Part shown: positions 32,490 through 40,431 of the stretch, piece after piece
How the letters are laid out: each line of letters begins with the position of its first letter
Position numbering within the stretch: position 1 is the first letter of the stretch
DNA from: Rufibacter roseolus
Lineage (GTDB): Bacteria; Bacteroidota; Bacteroidia; Cytophagales; Hymenobacteraceae
Direction of reading: 5' to 3'
Assembly: GCF_017916365.1 (NCBI RefSeq)
Contig: NZ_JAFMSU010000003.1
Coordinates: forward strand, 496,001 to 560,000
Length of the DNA: 64,000 nt
Made by a program: the position numbers and the translations under genes
The notes under the pieces: generated by a model
The model's input: only the letters and a program-made list of their open reading frames with translations
Told to the model about the DNA's origin: nothing
Databases searched by the model: none

Positions 32490-32519
32490 CTTTACAAAGT
32501 CAGGGCACAAAGGTGATGG

Positions 32520-32711
32520 TTAGTCTCCGCCGCAGTCTCCCCCATCGCCCCCGCAGTCCCCACTGTCTGAGTCGCAACCAGCGTCACTGCCTCCATCATC
32601 TGGTAAGCTGATAAACCCCATCTTGGAAGCGTCTGACTGGCGTAAATCACCTGCCTTTTTCATAAGATAGATTATCAGGATGCAGCACCCCAGAAGAATC
32701 ACCAAACCCAT
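32520..32711 (-). CDS. Small membrane protein with Cys/Gly/Asp tail
   Basis: A 63-residue protein: one transmembrane segment MGLVILLGCCILIIYLM, a short charged linker KKAGDLRQSDASK, then an acidic glycine-rich tail with four cysteines (GSDAGCDSDSGDCGGDGGDC). Spacing of Cys in a Gly/Asp context recalls small metal-binding or low-complexity tails. It has its own ATG, sits in a gap that otherwise lacks genes, and is followed by a PIP copy. The function is unknown and I cannot exclude a chance frame, though the clean TM-plus-tail layout argues for a real gene. Confidence 0.6.
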   Translation of the reverse strand: MGLVILLGCCILIIYLMKKAGDLRQSDASKMGFISLPDDGGSDAGCDSDSGDCGGDGGDCGGD

Positions 32712-32757
32712 GCTGATAAGTTTTAGATAACAAAAGCGACTCTTTATTTCCTGAAAC

Positions 32758-33360
32758 CTAGTTCGCAGGCGCCACGGAAGCCTCGCCGTACTGCTGCACG
32801 TCTACCTGGGGTTCTTTGCCTTCGCGCAGGGTTACTTTGAAGAGGTAGTCATATTGGTGATCGGCAATCTCAGCGAAGGGTTTCTTGCCGCCCAGGGCTT
32901 CTACCAGGGGCAAAACGGTGTTGGAATGCCCGGCCACTACTACGGTTTTGCCGGCGTACTCCTGCTTTATCTTCTGCGACAGTCCGGCAAAATCGCGGGC
33001 GTCATAAACCTGGATTGTCTGCTTCAGGGTTGTGGCCAGAGGTTGCAGGGTTTGCTGCGTGCGCTTGTATTTGGTGGCAAAAAGCGCGGCTACCGGTGCT
33101 GAGGCAAACTTGGTTTTCAAGACCTCGGCACGTTTTTGGCCTGCTTCTGACAAATCGGGGTCATCGGTCATGTTACCATTGGAGGCCGCTTTCTCGGCGT
33201 GGCGCACCAGGTACACTACGGTTTGGGGCTCTGATGTTTTTTTGGAGGCTCCGGTCGCTGGGTTTCTCTTTCCGGCGGCTTTTTGCGCCGAGAGGTCAAA
33301 TAAGGAGAAGACTGCTAGAAAGCAGATTCCCAACAGAAAAAGCGGCTTCATACGTTTCAT
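32758..33360 (-). CDS. Exported histidine phosphatase family protein
   Basis: A 200-residue protein with signal peptide starting MKRMKPLFLLGICFLAV at the ATG 33360; an upstream extension to 33396 is rejected because it would bury the signal. The phosphohistidine motif is YLVRHAEKA, followed by LSEAGQKRAE, the second Arg in TKYKRTQQT, and the second catalytic His in VVVAGHSNTV. The short SixA/phosphoglycerate-mutase-like form is usual for periplasmic proteins of this kind. The substrate is unknown, possibly a sugar phosphate or small phosphate ester. Confidence 0.88.
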   Translation of the reverse strand: MKRMKPLFLLGICFLAVFSLFDLSAQKAAGKRNPATGASKKTSEPQTVVYLVRHAEKAASNGNMTDDPDLSEAGQKRAEVLKTKFASAPVAALFATKYKRTQQTLQPLATTLKQTIQVYDARDFAGLSQKIKQEYAGKTVVVAGHSNTVLPLVEALGGKKPFAEIADHQYDYLFKVTLREGKEPQVDVQQYGEASVAPAN

Positions 33361-33425
33361 AGGTAAACAGATAGTAGATAAACCAAGGTAGCACAATTCT
33401 CTGAATTCTACCGCACTTTGGTTAA

Positions 33426-33458
33426 GGCGTGATTTTGGAAAAATCGGGCAAAAACAGG
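33426..33458 (+). repeat. PIP copy 17
   Basis: Left arm GGCGTGATTTTGG, right arm AAAAATCGGGCAAAAACAGG. It ends on the base before the NUDIX stop codon. Confidence 0.55.
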
Positions 33459-34046
33459 TTAGTTGCCCAGCAAGCCTTGAATCTGGGCGTACTGCAGCAG
33501 CATGATGGTTTTGGCATCTCTGATTTCGCCGGTATTCATCAATTGAAGGGCTTCCGGGAAAGGCAGTTCCAGCACCTCAATGTTCTCCTGTTCCTCGGCG
33601 TGGCCGCCGCCCTCGTTTACCTTCATCTCCTTGCTGTACTCGGCCACAAAAAAGTAAAGCTTCTCGGTGACAGAACCCGGTGACATGTATGCTTCAAACA
33701 CTTTTCTCACGTCTGACACTTTGTAGCCGGTCTCCTCCTCGGTCTCCCGCCTGATGCAGTCGGTGGGGTTGTCATTGTCCAGCAGACCGGCGCAGGTCTC
33801 AATGAGCATCCCGTCTGCGTTGCCGTTGAGGAAAGTGGGCATCCTGAATTGCCTGGTCAGGATAACGGAGTTGCTCTGGCGGTTATAAAGCAGAATGGTG
33901 GCGCCGTTGCCTCGGTCATAGGCCTCGCGGCTTTGGGTTTCCCAGGCGCCGTCCGGCTTCCGGTAGTCAAAGGTCACTTTGTTCAGGGTGTACCAATTAT
34001 CAGAAAGGACTTCTGTCTTGATGTTCTTTACTCTGGGTTCAGTCAT
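33459..34046 (-). CDS. nudK: NUDIX hydrolase, NudK-like (GDP-mannose pyrophosphatase)
   Basis: A 195-residue hydrolase of nucleoside diphosphate sugars. The ATG at 34046 gives MTEPRVKNIKTEVLSDNW, matching where NudK proteins start; another ATG 12 bases upstream is possible. YDRGNGATILLYN, GMLIETCAGLLDND and the catalytic RRETEEETGY are clear, as are YMSPGSVTEKLYFFVAEYS and GEIRDAKTIMLL near the end, all like E. coli NudK. One oddity: the Nudix box has Asn (DNDNPTD) where NudK has a first Glu. The metal-binding Glu cluster is intact, so activity is expected. Confidence 0.88.
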   Translation of the reverse strand: MTEPRVKNIKTEVLSDNWYTLNKVTFDYRKPDGAWETQSREAYDRGNGATILLYNRQSNSVILTRQFRMPTFLNGNADGMLIETCAGLLDNDNPTDCIRRETEEETGYKVSDVRKVFEAYMSPGSVTEKLYFFVAEYSKEMKVNEGGGHAEEQENIEVLELPFPEALQLMNTGEIRDAKTIMLLQYAQIQGLLGN

Positions 34047-34251
34047 ACGTAAGTTCATAAGGTATTTTTCTCAGAGATGCCTAGGAAGATGACGGTTCCG
34101 GATAAATTTTTCAGCCAGACCCAACCGTCTTCTTCTTTTTGTTTTTCAGGCTCCTACAAGAGGAATAGAAAGCTTAACGAACAAATATGTAAAATATTTA
34201 CCTATAACTATATTTAATAAAATCAGTATGTAGCAGGAGTAAGACAACACT

Positions 34252-34983
34252 ATGCAACTGACACTTTCTGCCCGCCCTTTTACCCATATTTACCTGTTCT
34301 GCCTCTTGCTGGCGCTGGCCGCAAGCAGCTGCAAAACCGCCAAAACCCATTACCGCGAAGGGCTGGAGCGCGCCAGCAAAGACGATTACATTGGTGCCAT
34401 ACGGGAGTATGATGCGGCCATCGCCAAGAAACCCGATGACGGAAGCCTGTACCGCCTGCGCGGAGTGGCCAAATACGAGATGGATGATTTTGACGGCGCC
34501 CTCGCCGATTTCTCCCAGGCCATTCTCCTGGTGCCCACTGATGCCGAGTCTTTCAAATTCCGTGGCGATATCAGGCAGAACCGGGGCCAGTATAAACAAG
34601 CCATTGAAGACTATAACCAGGCTATCACACACCAGCCTAACTACGCCAAGGCCTATAACAACCGCGGCCTTAACCGGGCACGGCTTAAAGACATCAAAGG
34701 TGCGGTGCAGGATTTCAGCCAGGCCATTGCCCTGCAGGAAGACTATGCGGTGGCGTACCTCAACCGGGCCAACGTACGCATGCGCCAGAAGCAGTACAAC
34801 CTGGCCCTGGAGGACTATGGCAAAGCTATTTCCCTGGACTCCAACATGGTGCAGGCCTTTTACAACCGAGGCGTCCTCTACCATACCCAGAAGAACCGGC
34901 GCGCCGCCTGCTCAGACTGGCAAAGAGCCTTTGAACTGGGCTCCCCCGATGCCGGCAATCTCCTCAACCGTTTCTGCAAGTAA
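34252..34983 (+). CDS. TPR-repeat lipoprotein
   Basis: A 243-residue lipoprotein, lipobox LALAASSC at about residue 27. From residue 30 on it is nearly all tetratricopeptide repeats, about six, with recognisable YNNRGLNRARLKDIKGAVQD and YLNRANVRMRQKQYNLALED units ending in a Sel1-like RRAACSDWQRAFELG capping segment. The fold provides a protein-binding groove on the periplasmic side of a membrane. The partner is unknown. Monocistronic, divergent from nudK. Confidence 0.88.
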   Translation: MQLTLSARPFTHIYLFCLLLALAASSCKTAKTHYREGLERASKDDYIGAIREYDAAIAKKPDDGSLYRLRGVAKYEMDDFDGALADFSQAILLVPTDAESFKFRGDIRQNRGQYKQAIEDYNQAITHQPNYAKAYNNRGLNRARLKDIKGAVQDFSQAIALQEDYAVAYLNRANVRMRQKQYNLALEDYGKAISLDSNMVQAFYNRGVLYHTQKNRRAACSDWQRAFELGSPDAGNLLNRFCK

Positions 34984-35079
34984 GGTCATTGATTTAAAAA
35001 AATTGCCTTCATTGGGTATCACGCATTCCGGCCCATGCTCATTTCAAGGCAAGGACATTTTTATTCTTTGATTTCTCTC

Positions 35080-35144
35080 GTTCAAGTCTGTGACTTGGAC
35101 CTAAAATGATCTGAAGTTTGCAACTTCAGTGAGGCGGCAGCCTC
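35080..35144 (-). repeat. Dispersed 65-bp repeat R2, copy 1
   Basis: The reverse complement matches 53785-53849 at about 56 of 65 positions. It contains two small hairpins, CTGAAGTTGCAAACTTCAG and CAAGTCACAGACTTG, and the block TCATTTTAGGTCCAAGT. Confidence 0.85.
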
Positions 35145-35245
35145 AAACCGGTTTTGCCGATCTGCAAACAATAAGCTTCACCTCAGAAGGGACCTTACCC
35201 TACCGAGGAGGCGAATCTTCACAATCGCCGTTTGCCATTTTCACC

Positions 35246-35318
35246 GTTGTTGGTGTTATCACCAATAACCTGTCTTACGGTGGCCGACGCAAGGGCAACC
35301 ATAAGGGATGGCCCCTAC
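35246..35318. repeat. Two short dispersed hairpins
   Basis: At 35246-35269 GTTGTTGGTG / CACCAATAAC forms a stem around TTAT. At 35293-35318 GGGCAACC / GGATGGCCC forms another. They fill part of the 34984-35596 gap, which has no believable gene; an open frame at 35129-35587 runs across these repeats and is rejected. Confidence 0.6.
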
Positions 35319-35444
35319 AATTCGGAAATGCCATAATCAATACGATTGGTCATCCCCTACCCCCTTCAAAGGGGGACGGAATACGTGCAATCGACTTAAG
35401 CTTTCTGTTAGTAGAAGGCTTTGGGCAGCTTCTTTCCTTGCCTC

Positions 35445-35482
35445 CTTTTCAACCAATTTTCCTAAAAACAGGCCGTAAACGG
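35445..35482 (+). repeat. PIP copy 18
   Basis: Left arm CTTTTCAACCAATTTTCC, right arm TAAAAACAGGCCGTAAACGG. It lies upstream of fabG. Confidence 0.7.
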
Positions 35483-35512
35483 AAGCTCGTGGTGAAAACC
35501 TTAGGGTGTTAC

Positions 35513-35542
35513 TTTGGCTCCCGTCTGCAATTAGTATATTTG
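35513..35542 (+). promoter_or_regulatory. Promoter of fabG
   Basis: TTTG at 35513-35516 and TATATTTG at 35535-35542 are 18 bases apart, close to the Bacteroidota -33/-7 consensus and spacing. The predicted start of transcription gives a leader of nearly 50 bases. The best complete promoter in the window. Confidence 0.72.
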
Positions 35543-35596
35543 GCCCTGAGAACCGGGACCGTCTACTTTTTGGTGATGGCCCTTTAAAGAAGCACT

Positions 35597-36343
35597 ATGA
35601 AATTACTGGAAGGAAAAATTGCCTTAGTAACCGGCGCCTCTAAAGGCATTGGCCGGGCCATCGCGAAGAAATATGCCGAAATGGGTGCCAATGTGGCTTT
35701 CACCTATCTCTCCAGCGTGGAGAAAGGTCAGGCTTTGGAGCAGGAATTAGCCGAGTATGGCATTCAGGCCAAAGGTTACCGCTCAGATGCCTCTGACTTT
35801 ACTCAGGCCGAGCAATTGGTAGAATCTGTGGTGAAGGACTTCGGGAAACTGGATGTGCTGGTGAACAACGCCGGTATCACCAAAGACGGCCTGCTCATGC
35901 GCATGTCTGAAGATCAGTGGGATGCCGTTATCAATACCAACCTCAAATCAGTCTTCAACCTGACCAAAGCTGCCACCAAGCACATGATGCGCGCCAAGAC
36001 CGGTTCCATCATCAACATGACCTCAGTGGTGGGCATCAAAGGCAATGCCGGACAAGCCAACTACGCCGCTTCTAAAGCGGGTATCATCGGGTTCACCAAA
36101 TCAGTGGCTTTGGAACTGGGCTCCAGAAACATCCGCAGCAACGCCATCGCGCCGGGCTTCATTGAAACCGACATGACCGATGAACTGGATGCCAACGTGG
36201 TAGCCGAGTGGAGAAAAGCCATTCCGCTGAAACGCGGTGGTGCGCCTGAGGATGTGGCCAACGCGGCTGTGTTCCTGGCATCTGACCTGTCTGCCTACGT
36301 AACGGGCCAGACCCTGCAGGTAGACGGCGGCATGCTGACCTAG
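35597..36343 (+). CDS. fabG: 3-oxoacyl-ACP reductase FabG
   Basis: NADPH-dependent reductase of the fatty-acid elongation cycle. It has 248 residues, the family's length. Cofactor motif VTGASKGIGRAIA at residue 11, NNAGITKDGLLMRM (the FabG signature), catalytic Ser in NMTSVVG, Y-x3-K in YAASKAGIIGF, and the end YVTGQTLQVDGGML. No other fab or acpP gene is adjacent, but the NNAGITKDGLLMRM block is more specific than generic SDR motifs. It has its own promoter and terminator. Confidence 0.92.
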   Translation: MKLLEGKIALVTGASKGIGRAIAKKYAEMGANVAFTYLSSVEKGQALEQELAEYGIQAKGYRSDASDFTQAEQLVESVVKDFGKLDVLVNNAGITKDGLLMRMSEDQWDAVINTNLKSVFNLTKAATKHMMRAKTGSIINMTSVVGIKGNAGQANYAASKAGIIGFTKSVALELGSRNIRSNAIAPGFIETDMTDELDANVVAEWRKAIPLKRGGAPEDVANAAVFLASDLSAYVTGQTLQVDGGMLT

Positions 36344-36384
36344 TTTGATCGCTGATTGTTAATTGTCAATTGCTGATATTCTTC

Positions 36385-36421
36385 AAAGCCGATGTTGGTG
36401 CAGACCTTCATCGGCTTTTTC
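36385..36421 (+). terminator. Terminator of fabG
   Basis: AAAGCCGATG / CATCGGCTTT stem with extra GGT/ACC pairing inside, followed by a T run, 41 bases past the stop. Confidence 0.85.
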
Positions 36422-36563
36422 ATTGTGGGGGCACTTCCAAGTGATGGTCCATTTGGTTTCCTCCGCCAGACGGCAACTTAGTTCTATGGGAGAAGACAAC
36501 CAGGACTGAGAAATCAGGTATAGGTGTAGCAACGGCAGGTTCTTCGTTATTACAGCCTAATAA

Positions 36564-36601
36564 GGTTTAGGGCCTGCTTTTAGAAAAACAGCCCCTAAAC
36601 C
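36564..36601 (+). repeat. PIP copy 19, nearly perfect palindrome
   Basis: GGTTTAGGGCCTGCTTTT, AG, AAAAACAGCCCCTAAACC. The outer GGTTTAGGG and CCCTAAACC pair fully. It lies in the fabG-VWA gap (36344-36711), which holds nothing else I recognise. Confidence 0.85.
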
Positions 36602-36711
36602 AGGTTACAGGCAATAACTTAGACTTCTGGGCAGTTCAGAAGAAAAGATGTATGTCTTCTGTTGAACATGTTTTATCTTGCTCCTTGATCCTGTGACCTA
36701 ACTCACCCTTT

Positions 36712-38799
36712 GTGCAATCACTCCAAATTCACACTGCTTATTCTCCTTGGTATGCATTGCTTTGCCTGGCGGCAGGGATAGGTGTTTCCTGGTTCATGTA
36801 CCGCCGGGGCGGACCTTGGCCCACAGGCCTGCGTTTGCTGTTGGCATCGTTGCGGGCGTTGCTGGTGGCCCTGGTGTGTTTCCTGCTGCTGGAACCGTAT
36901 ACCCGCCGCATCAGGCAGGAGGAAGTGAAACCCAAAGTGGTGCTGGCCCTGGACAACTCCCAATCGGTGGGGCTGTTCACCTCCAAAACTGAGCTGAACC
37001 GCACCCTGCAGGACCTGGACGCGCTGGCCCAAAGGCTGCAGAAAAGCGGCCTGGAGGTGGTGAAACAATCTTTCCAGGATGGCGATAGTGCTGCGGCTTC
37101 TTTTGCCCAGACCCCGCTCCAGGCGCCGGTGACCAACCTGCACTCCTTGGTAGAGAAAGGCGACCGTGCATTCCGGAACCAGAACCTGGCCGCCACCGTG
37201 CTCATCTCAGATGGCATCCATAACCAGGGCCCCACCCCAACTTTCCAGCTTTACAACGCCCCCATTTACCCGCTGGCCTTAGGCGATACCGTAGCCAAGC
37301 GCGATGTGGTGCTGGAGGAAGTACAATACAACAAAATCAACTACACGGGTACCTCTTTCCCGGTGGTGGCGCGCGTGCGGCACAACGGCTTTAACGGCAC
37401 CACCGCCACGGTACTGCTGCAGGAAAACGGGAAAACCGTACAGCGGAAAACCGTCACTCTGCCTCGCGGCGGCACGGTACAGACTTCTTTTCAGGTAACC
37501 GCTGCCCAGCCGGGCAAGAAACACTTCCAGGTGCTGGTACAACCGCTCACCGGCGAGTTCACCAACCTTAACAACAGCCGGCACGCGTACCTGGAGGTGA
37601 TCAAAGGCAAACTGAAAGTGCTGGTAGCCGCCGCCGCCCCTCACCCCGATATCAAAGCCCTGAGAAGCGCGTTGCGCACAAATCAATTATTAGACGTGGA
37701 GGTAGTGCTGGGGCCTTTCCAGAACCCATCGTTCAAGACTCCTTATGACGCGGCCATCCTCCACCAGATCCCCAATGCCACCGGGGTGGGCACAGACTGG
37801 CTCCGCCGATTAAGGACCGCCCGCGTTCCCACATTCTACATCCTGGGGGCCCAGACCGATTTCAACGCATTTAACTCCCTGCAAGCCGGCGTGCAGCTCA
37901 ACCGCCCATCGCCCCAGTTTGACGAGGTGCAGCCTCTGCTCAATACCGCCTTCCAGCGCTTCTCCGCCGAGCCCACTGCCCAGACCCGCATCAAGGCCTG
38001 GCCGCCCACGCCCGTCACCTTCGGAGAATGGCGGATTGCGCCAGCCGCCGAGGTCATTCTGCAGCAGCAGGTGGGCGCCGTACGCACCACCAAACCGCTC
38101 CTGGTCTACAAACCCGCGGCCCCTACTCCCTCGGCAGTACTCCTCACCGATGGAAGTTGGCAATGGCGCCTCACCGAGTCCGTGGACCACGGCTCTTCCC
38201 AGATCTACGATGAACTTATGACCCACCTGGTGCAACTGCTGGCCAACCGCCGCAACCAGAAGCGCCTGCATGTGTACCCGGTCAAAGATGAGTTTGAGGC
38301 TTCTGAAGGTGTGGCCCTCCAGGCCGATATTTTCAATGCCGTGCAGGAGGAAATCTTCGGGCAAGACATTTCGCTTACGCTCACGCATGAGGGCGGCAAA
38401 CAAACGCGGCACCGTTTCCGGCACGAGCAGGGCGGCGAAGGTCTGCGCCTGGGCAACCTGCCCGTAGGCGTGTACCGTTACACCGCCTCAGCGAGGGTAG
38501 AAAACCAGAACTACACAGACGCCGGCGAGTTTGTGGTGCAGGAACAGAACCTGGAATCGCTCATGGCCGTGGCCGACCACAGTTTGCTGAGCCAGATCGC
38601 TGAGCGCTCAGAGACCCGCCTGTACTATCCGACCCAACTTGCGCAACTGGAGCAGGACCTGACCAAGGCCAAGTTCAAAACCATCCTGCGCAGCCACGAG
38701 GAGGAGAAAGACCTGCTGGAGCAACCCTGGTTCTACTTCCTGCTGCTGGGTCTGGCGTGTGCTGAGTGGGCGCTGCGGCGTTTCTACGGCAGTTTGTAG
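36712..38799 (+). CDS. Large membrane-anchored VWA-domain protein
   Basis: A 695-residue protein from GTG 36712. Two N-terminal membrane segments (WYALLCLAAGIGVSWFMY, LLASLRALLVALVCFLLLE) precede a VWA-like domain with MIDAS motif D81-N-S-Q-S85 (VVLALDNSQSVG). Further on are Ig-like strands (PVVARVRHNGFNGTTATV), a glutamine-amidotransferase-like alpha/beta region (LKVLVAAAAPHPDIKALR ... YDAAILHQIP), more beta strands, and a C-terminal segment FYFLLLGLACAEWALRRF. This layout occurs in uncharacterised Bacteroidota proteins. A scaffold or adhesion role with divalent metal is likely; no enzyme activity is claimed. Confidence 0.85.
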   Translation: MQSLQIHTAYSPWYALLCLAAGIGVSWFMYRRGGPWPTGLRLLLASLRALLVALVCFLLLEPYTRRIRQEEVKPKVVLALDNSQSVGLFTSKTELNRTLQDLDALAQRLQKSGLEVVKQSFQDGDSAAASFAQTPLQAPVTNLHSLVEKGDRAFRNQNLAATVLISDGIHNQGPTPTFQLYNAPIYPLALGDTVAKRDVVLEEVQYNKINYTGTSFPVVARVRHNGFNGTTATVLLQENGKTVQRKTVTLPRGGTVQTSFQVTAAQPGKKHFQVLVQPLTGEFTNLNNSRHAYLEVIKGKLKVLVAAAAPHPDIKALRSALRTNQLLDVEVVLGPFQNPSFKTPYDAAILHQIPNATGVGTDWLRRLRTARVPTFYILGAQTDFNAFNSLQAGVQLNRPSPQFDEVQPLLNTAFQRFSAEPTAQTRIKAWPPTPVTFGEWRIAPAAEVILQQQVGAVRTTKPLLVYKPAAPTPSAVLLTDGSWQWRLTESVDHGSSQIYDELMTHLVQLLANRRNQKRLHVYPVKDEFEASEGVALQADIFNAVQEEIFGQDISLTLTHEGGKQTRHRFRHEQGGEGLRLGNLPVGVYRYTASARVENQNYTDAGEFVVQEQNLESLMAVADHSLLSQIAERSETRLYYPTQLAQLEQDLTKAKFKTILRSHEEEKDLLEQPWFYFLLLGLACAEWALRRFYGSL

Positions 38800-38817
38800 A
38801 AAATGCCCCAAAACAGG
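38799..38817 (+). repeat. PIP copy 20, right arm only
   Basis: GAAAATGCCCCAAAACAGG begins on the last base of the VWA stop codon. The left arm would fall inside the gene and is not visible. Confidence 0.45.
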
Positions 38818-38822
38818 TTTTC

Positions 38823-38870
38823 ACCACAAACAAAAAGGCTGCTTTGAAAAGCAGCCTTTTTGTTTGTGGT
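38823..38870. terminator. Bidirectional 23-bp hairpin terminator
   Basis: Perfect arms 38823-38845 and 38848-38870 (containing AAAAAGGCTGCTTT) with a 2-base loop between convergent genes; U-rich on both strands. Confidence 0.88.
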
Positions 38871-38873
38871 GTT

Positions 38874-39092
38874 TTATTGCCCGGTCGTTGTCCCGGCAGA
38901 ATCAGTGGCCGGCGGAATGGTGTCTGCGCGGTTATCGGCGGCGCCGGTCTCGTAGTCCTGAGCCCGTACGCTGGGGTCCCGGTCTTCGGTGGCAGTGGGC
39001 TCTACGTCTCCCTCTTTGGGTTTTGTGGTGGAATTACAGCTCGCCAAGTAGAACATGGGGATGGCGGCGCAAAGGATCAGGCACTTTTTCAT
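38874..39092 (-). CDS. Small acidic lipoprotein
   Basis: A 72-residue lipoprotein: signal MKKCLILCAAIPMFYLASC with C19 lipidated, then a short, disordered, Thr/Asp/Pro-rich tail (PTATEDRDPSVRAQD, TIPPATDSAG). No fold is expected in the mature part. It starts with ATG and ends 4 bases from a strong terminator. The function is unknown. Such peptides are common in Bacteroidota and often escape annotation. Confidence 0.75.
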   Translation of the reverse strand: MKKCLILCAAIPMFYLASCNSTTKPKEGDVEPTATEDRDPSVRAQDYETGAADNRADTIPPATDSAGTTTGQ

Positions 39093-39214
39093 AGTTTCAG
39101 GTTTTGGTACAGTACATTTTATCAGGCCTTGCTACGGGTGAACCCCACCAAGCCAACGGGATCTTTCTCATTCCCAAATCCCTATACGGATTCTTTCAAG
39201 GTAAGTAACAAAGC

Positions 39215-39252
39215 CGATTTTGACCTGTTTTCCAAAAATTAGGTCGAAAACG
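39215..39252 (+). repeat. PIP copy 21
   Basis: Left arm CGATTTTGACCTGTTTTC, right arm AAAAATTAGGTCGAAAACG. Outer arms CGATTTTGACC and GGTCGAAAACG pair with few mismatches. It lies in the divergent gap 39093-39411. Confidence 0.85.
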
Positions 39253-39332
39253 ATTGCAGCCATTATTTTCCGTTGATTTGATCACGCGCATTTTAATAAG
39301 CCTCCCTCTCTCCTTTTCACCAGGCAGTGACA

Positions 39333-39369
39333 GATTAAGCCTGAATTCAGAAAAACACGCCCTAAACAG
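39333..39369 (+). repeat. PIP copy 22
   Basis: Left arm GATTAAGCCTGAATTC, right arm AGAAAAACACGCCCTAAACAG. It is the second copy in this gap, just before the rluE promoter. Confidence 0.65.
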
Positions 39370-39380
39370 AATCAAAGCCG

Positions 39381-39388
39381 TACTTTTG
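39381..39388 (+). promoter_or_regulatory. Putative -7 box of rluE
   Basis: TACTTTTG fits TAnnTTTG and ends 24 bases before the TTG start at 39412, so it supports that non-ATG start. Confidence 0.55.
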
Positions 39389-39411
39389 TCTGTCATACAA
39401 CCGCTACCACC

Positions 39412-40017
39412 TTGCAGTACCTCCTCCTCAACAAGCCTTTTGAAGTTCTCACCCAGTTCACCGATGAGAATAACCGTGCTACCCTCAAAGACTATGTGGC
39501 GGTGCACAACGTGTACCCCGTGGGCCGGCTGGACTATGTCAGCGAGGGCCTGGTACTGCTCACTGATGACAAGCAACTGCAGCACCGTCTCTCTGACCCC
39601 AAATTTAAGGTAGAGAAAACCTACTGGGTACAGGTGGAAGGCGTGCCTACAGACGAAGCGCTGGACCAATTAGAACGAGGCGTCCTCATTCAGGGCAAGA
39701 AAACCACGCCCGCCAAAGCCAGATTGCTGGAAGATGTCACCTTCTGGGAACGCTCCAAGCCCATCCGATTCCGGGCCAACATTCCTACCACCTGGGTAGA
39801 GATCAAAATCAGCCAGGGCATGAACCGGCAGGTACGTAAAATGACGGCCGCCGTGGGTTACCCAACGCTCCGTTTGGTGCGGGTGGCCATTGGGCCATTG
39901 CAATTGGGTTCTTTGCAGCCGGGTGAGTACCGGGAACTGATTTTTGAAGAAGTAAAGCTTCTGAAAGGCTTGGCCAAGCCGGTGAACACTTTTGTGAGGC
40001 CGTATAAGCGCAAGTAG
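39412..40017 (+). CDS. rluE: Pseudouridine synthase, RluE-like (RsuA family)
   Basis: Isomerises a uridine in 23S rRNA (U2457 in E. coli for RluE). 201 residues. The start appears to be TTG 39412, giving MQYLLLNKPFEVLTQF, the normal beginning of RluE without an S4 domain; no in-frame ATG precedes it. The catalytic Asp is in GRLDYVSEGLVLLTDD. Also seen are VEKTYWVQVEG, WVEIKISQGMNRQVRKM and GYPTLRLVRVAIGPLQLG, standard family blocks. Fifteen or so basic residues close the protein (VRPYKRK). RluE versus another short RsuA-type enzyme cannot be settled here. Confidence 0.88.
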   Translation: MQYLLLNKPFEVLTQFTDENNRATLKDYVAVHNVYPVGRLDYVSEGLVLLTDDKQLQHRLSDPKFKVEKTYWVQVEGVPTDEALDQLERGVLIQGKKTTPAKARLLEDVTFWERSKPIRFRANIPTTWVEIKISQGMNRQVRKMTAAVGYPTLRLVRVAIGPLQLGSLQPGEYRELIFEEVKLLKGLAKPVNTFVRPYKRK

Positions 40018-40028
40018 ACCCTTACTTC

Positions 40029-40060
40029 AGTATTATTTCCCAAAATCGGACTTAAAACAA
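40029..40060 (+). repeat. PIP copy 23, degenerate
   Basis: AGTATTATTTCCC then AAAATCGGACTTAAAACAA. It lies 12 bases past the rluE stop. Confidence 0.5.
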
Positions 40061-40064
40061 AATT

Positions 40065-40106
40065 GTAGCGTCGTTACATCGTAACGACGTGGCGCCACGA
40101 AGCTAC
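40065..40106. repeat. R4 unit
   Basis: GTAGCGTCGTTAC / GTAACGACGTGG-type palindrome closing with GAAGCTAC, matching the units at 18461-18530. A more decayed relative (GGTGTTACAGTTTAACGCCG) lies near 40206. Confidence 0.7.
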
Positions 40107-40228
40107 ACTGCTTCCATCATCCAAAATGGTGCTTTCAACATTAATCATTTTTCGCTCCGAAGCACGGAAAAGCGGTAATAGAACCTTTCCGTTTCATAGA
40201 ACCACGGTGTTACAGTTTAACGCCGCTA

Positions 40229-40264
40229 CATTGGAGCTCATTTCTGAAAAACTAGCCAAAAGCG
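40229..40264 (+). repeat. PIP copy 24
   Basis: Left arm CATTGGAGCTCATTTC, right arm TGAAAAACTAGCCAAAAGCG. It lies in the rluE-dnaK gap (40018-40431), which is otherwise free of genes; I see no clear heat-shock element. Confidence 0.6.
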
Positions 40265-40431
40265 CCGCTTGGCCTGCCACCTTCTGCCGAAACTTCGTAT
40301 AGCCTTTTTACTGTCTTTTGCCAGAAATGACATTGTGTCACAAAACGGCAGAAATCCGGCCTTGGCACATCTCTTGTTAATGAGAGAACATCAAGTTTAA
40401 ACTAGGAACTACTAAAATAAAACTATAGACA

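Noticed and set aside
35129-35587. Open frame of 152 codons before fabG
   Set aside because: It crosses two dispersed hairpins, a PIP copy and the fabG promoter, and shows no domain or signal.
39093-39411. Possible small RNA or riboswitch in the divergent gap
   Set aside because: The visible hairpins are PIP copies; no conserved riboswitch core was recognised.
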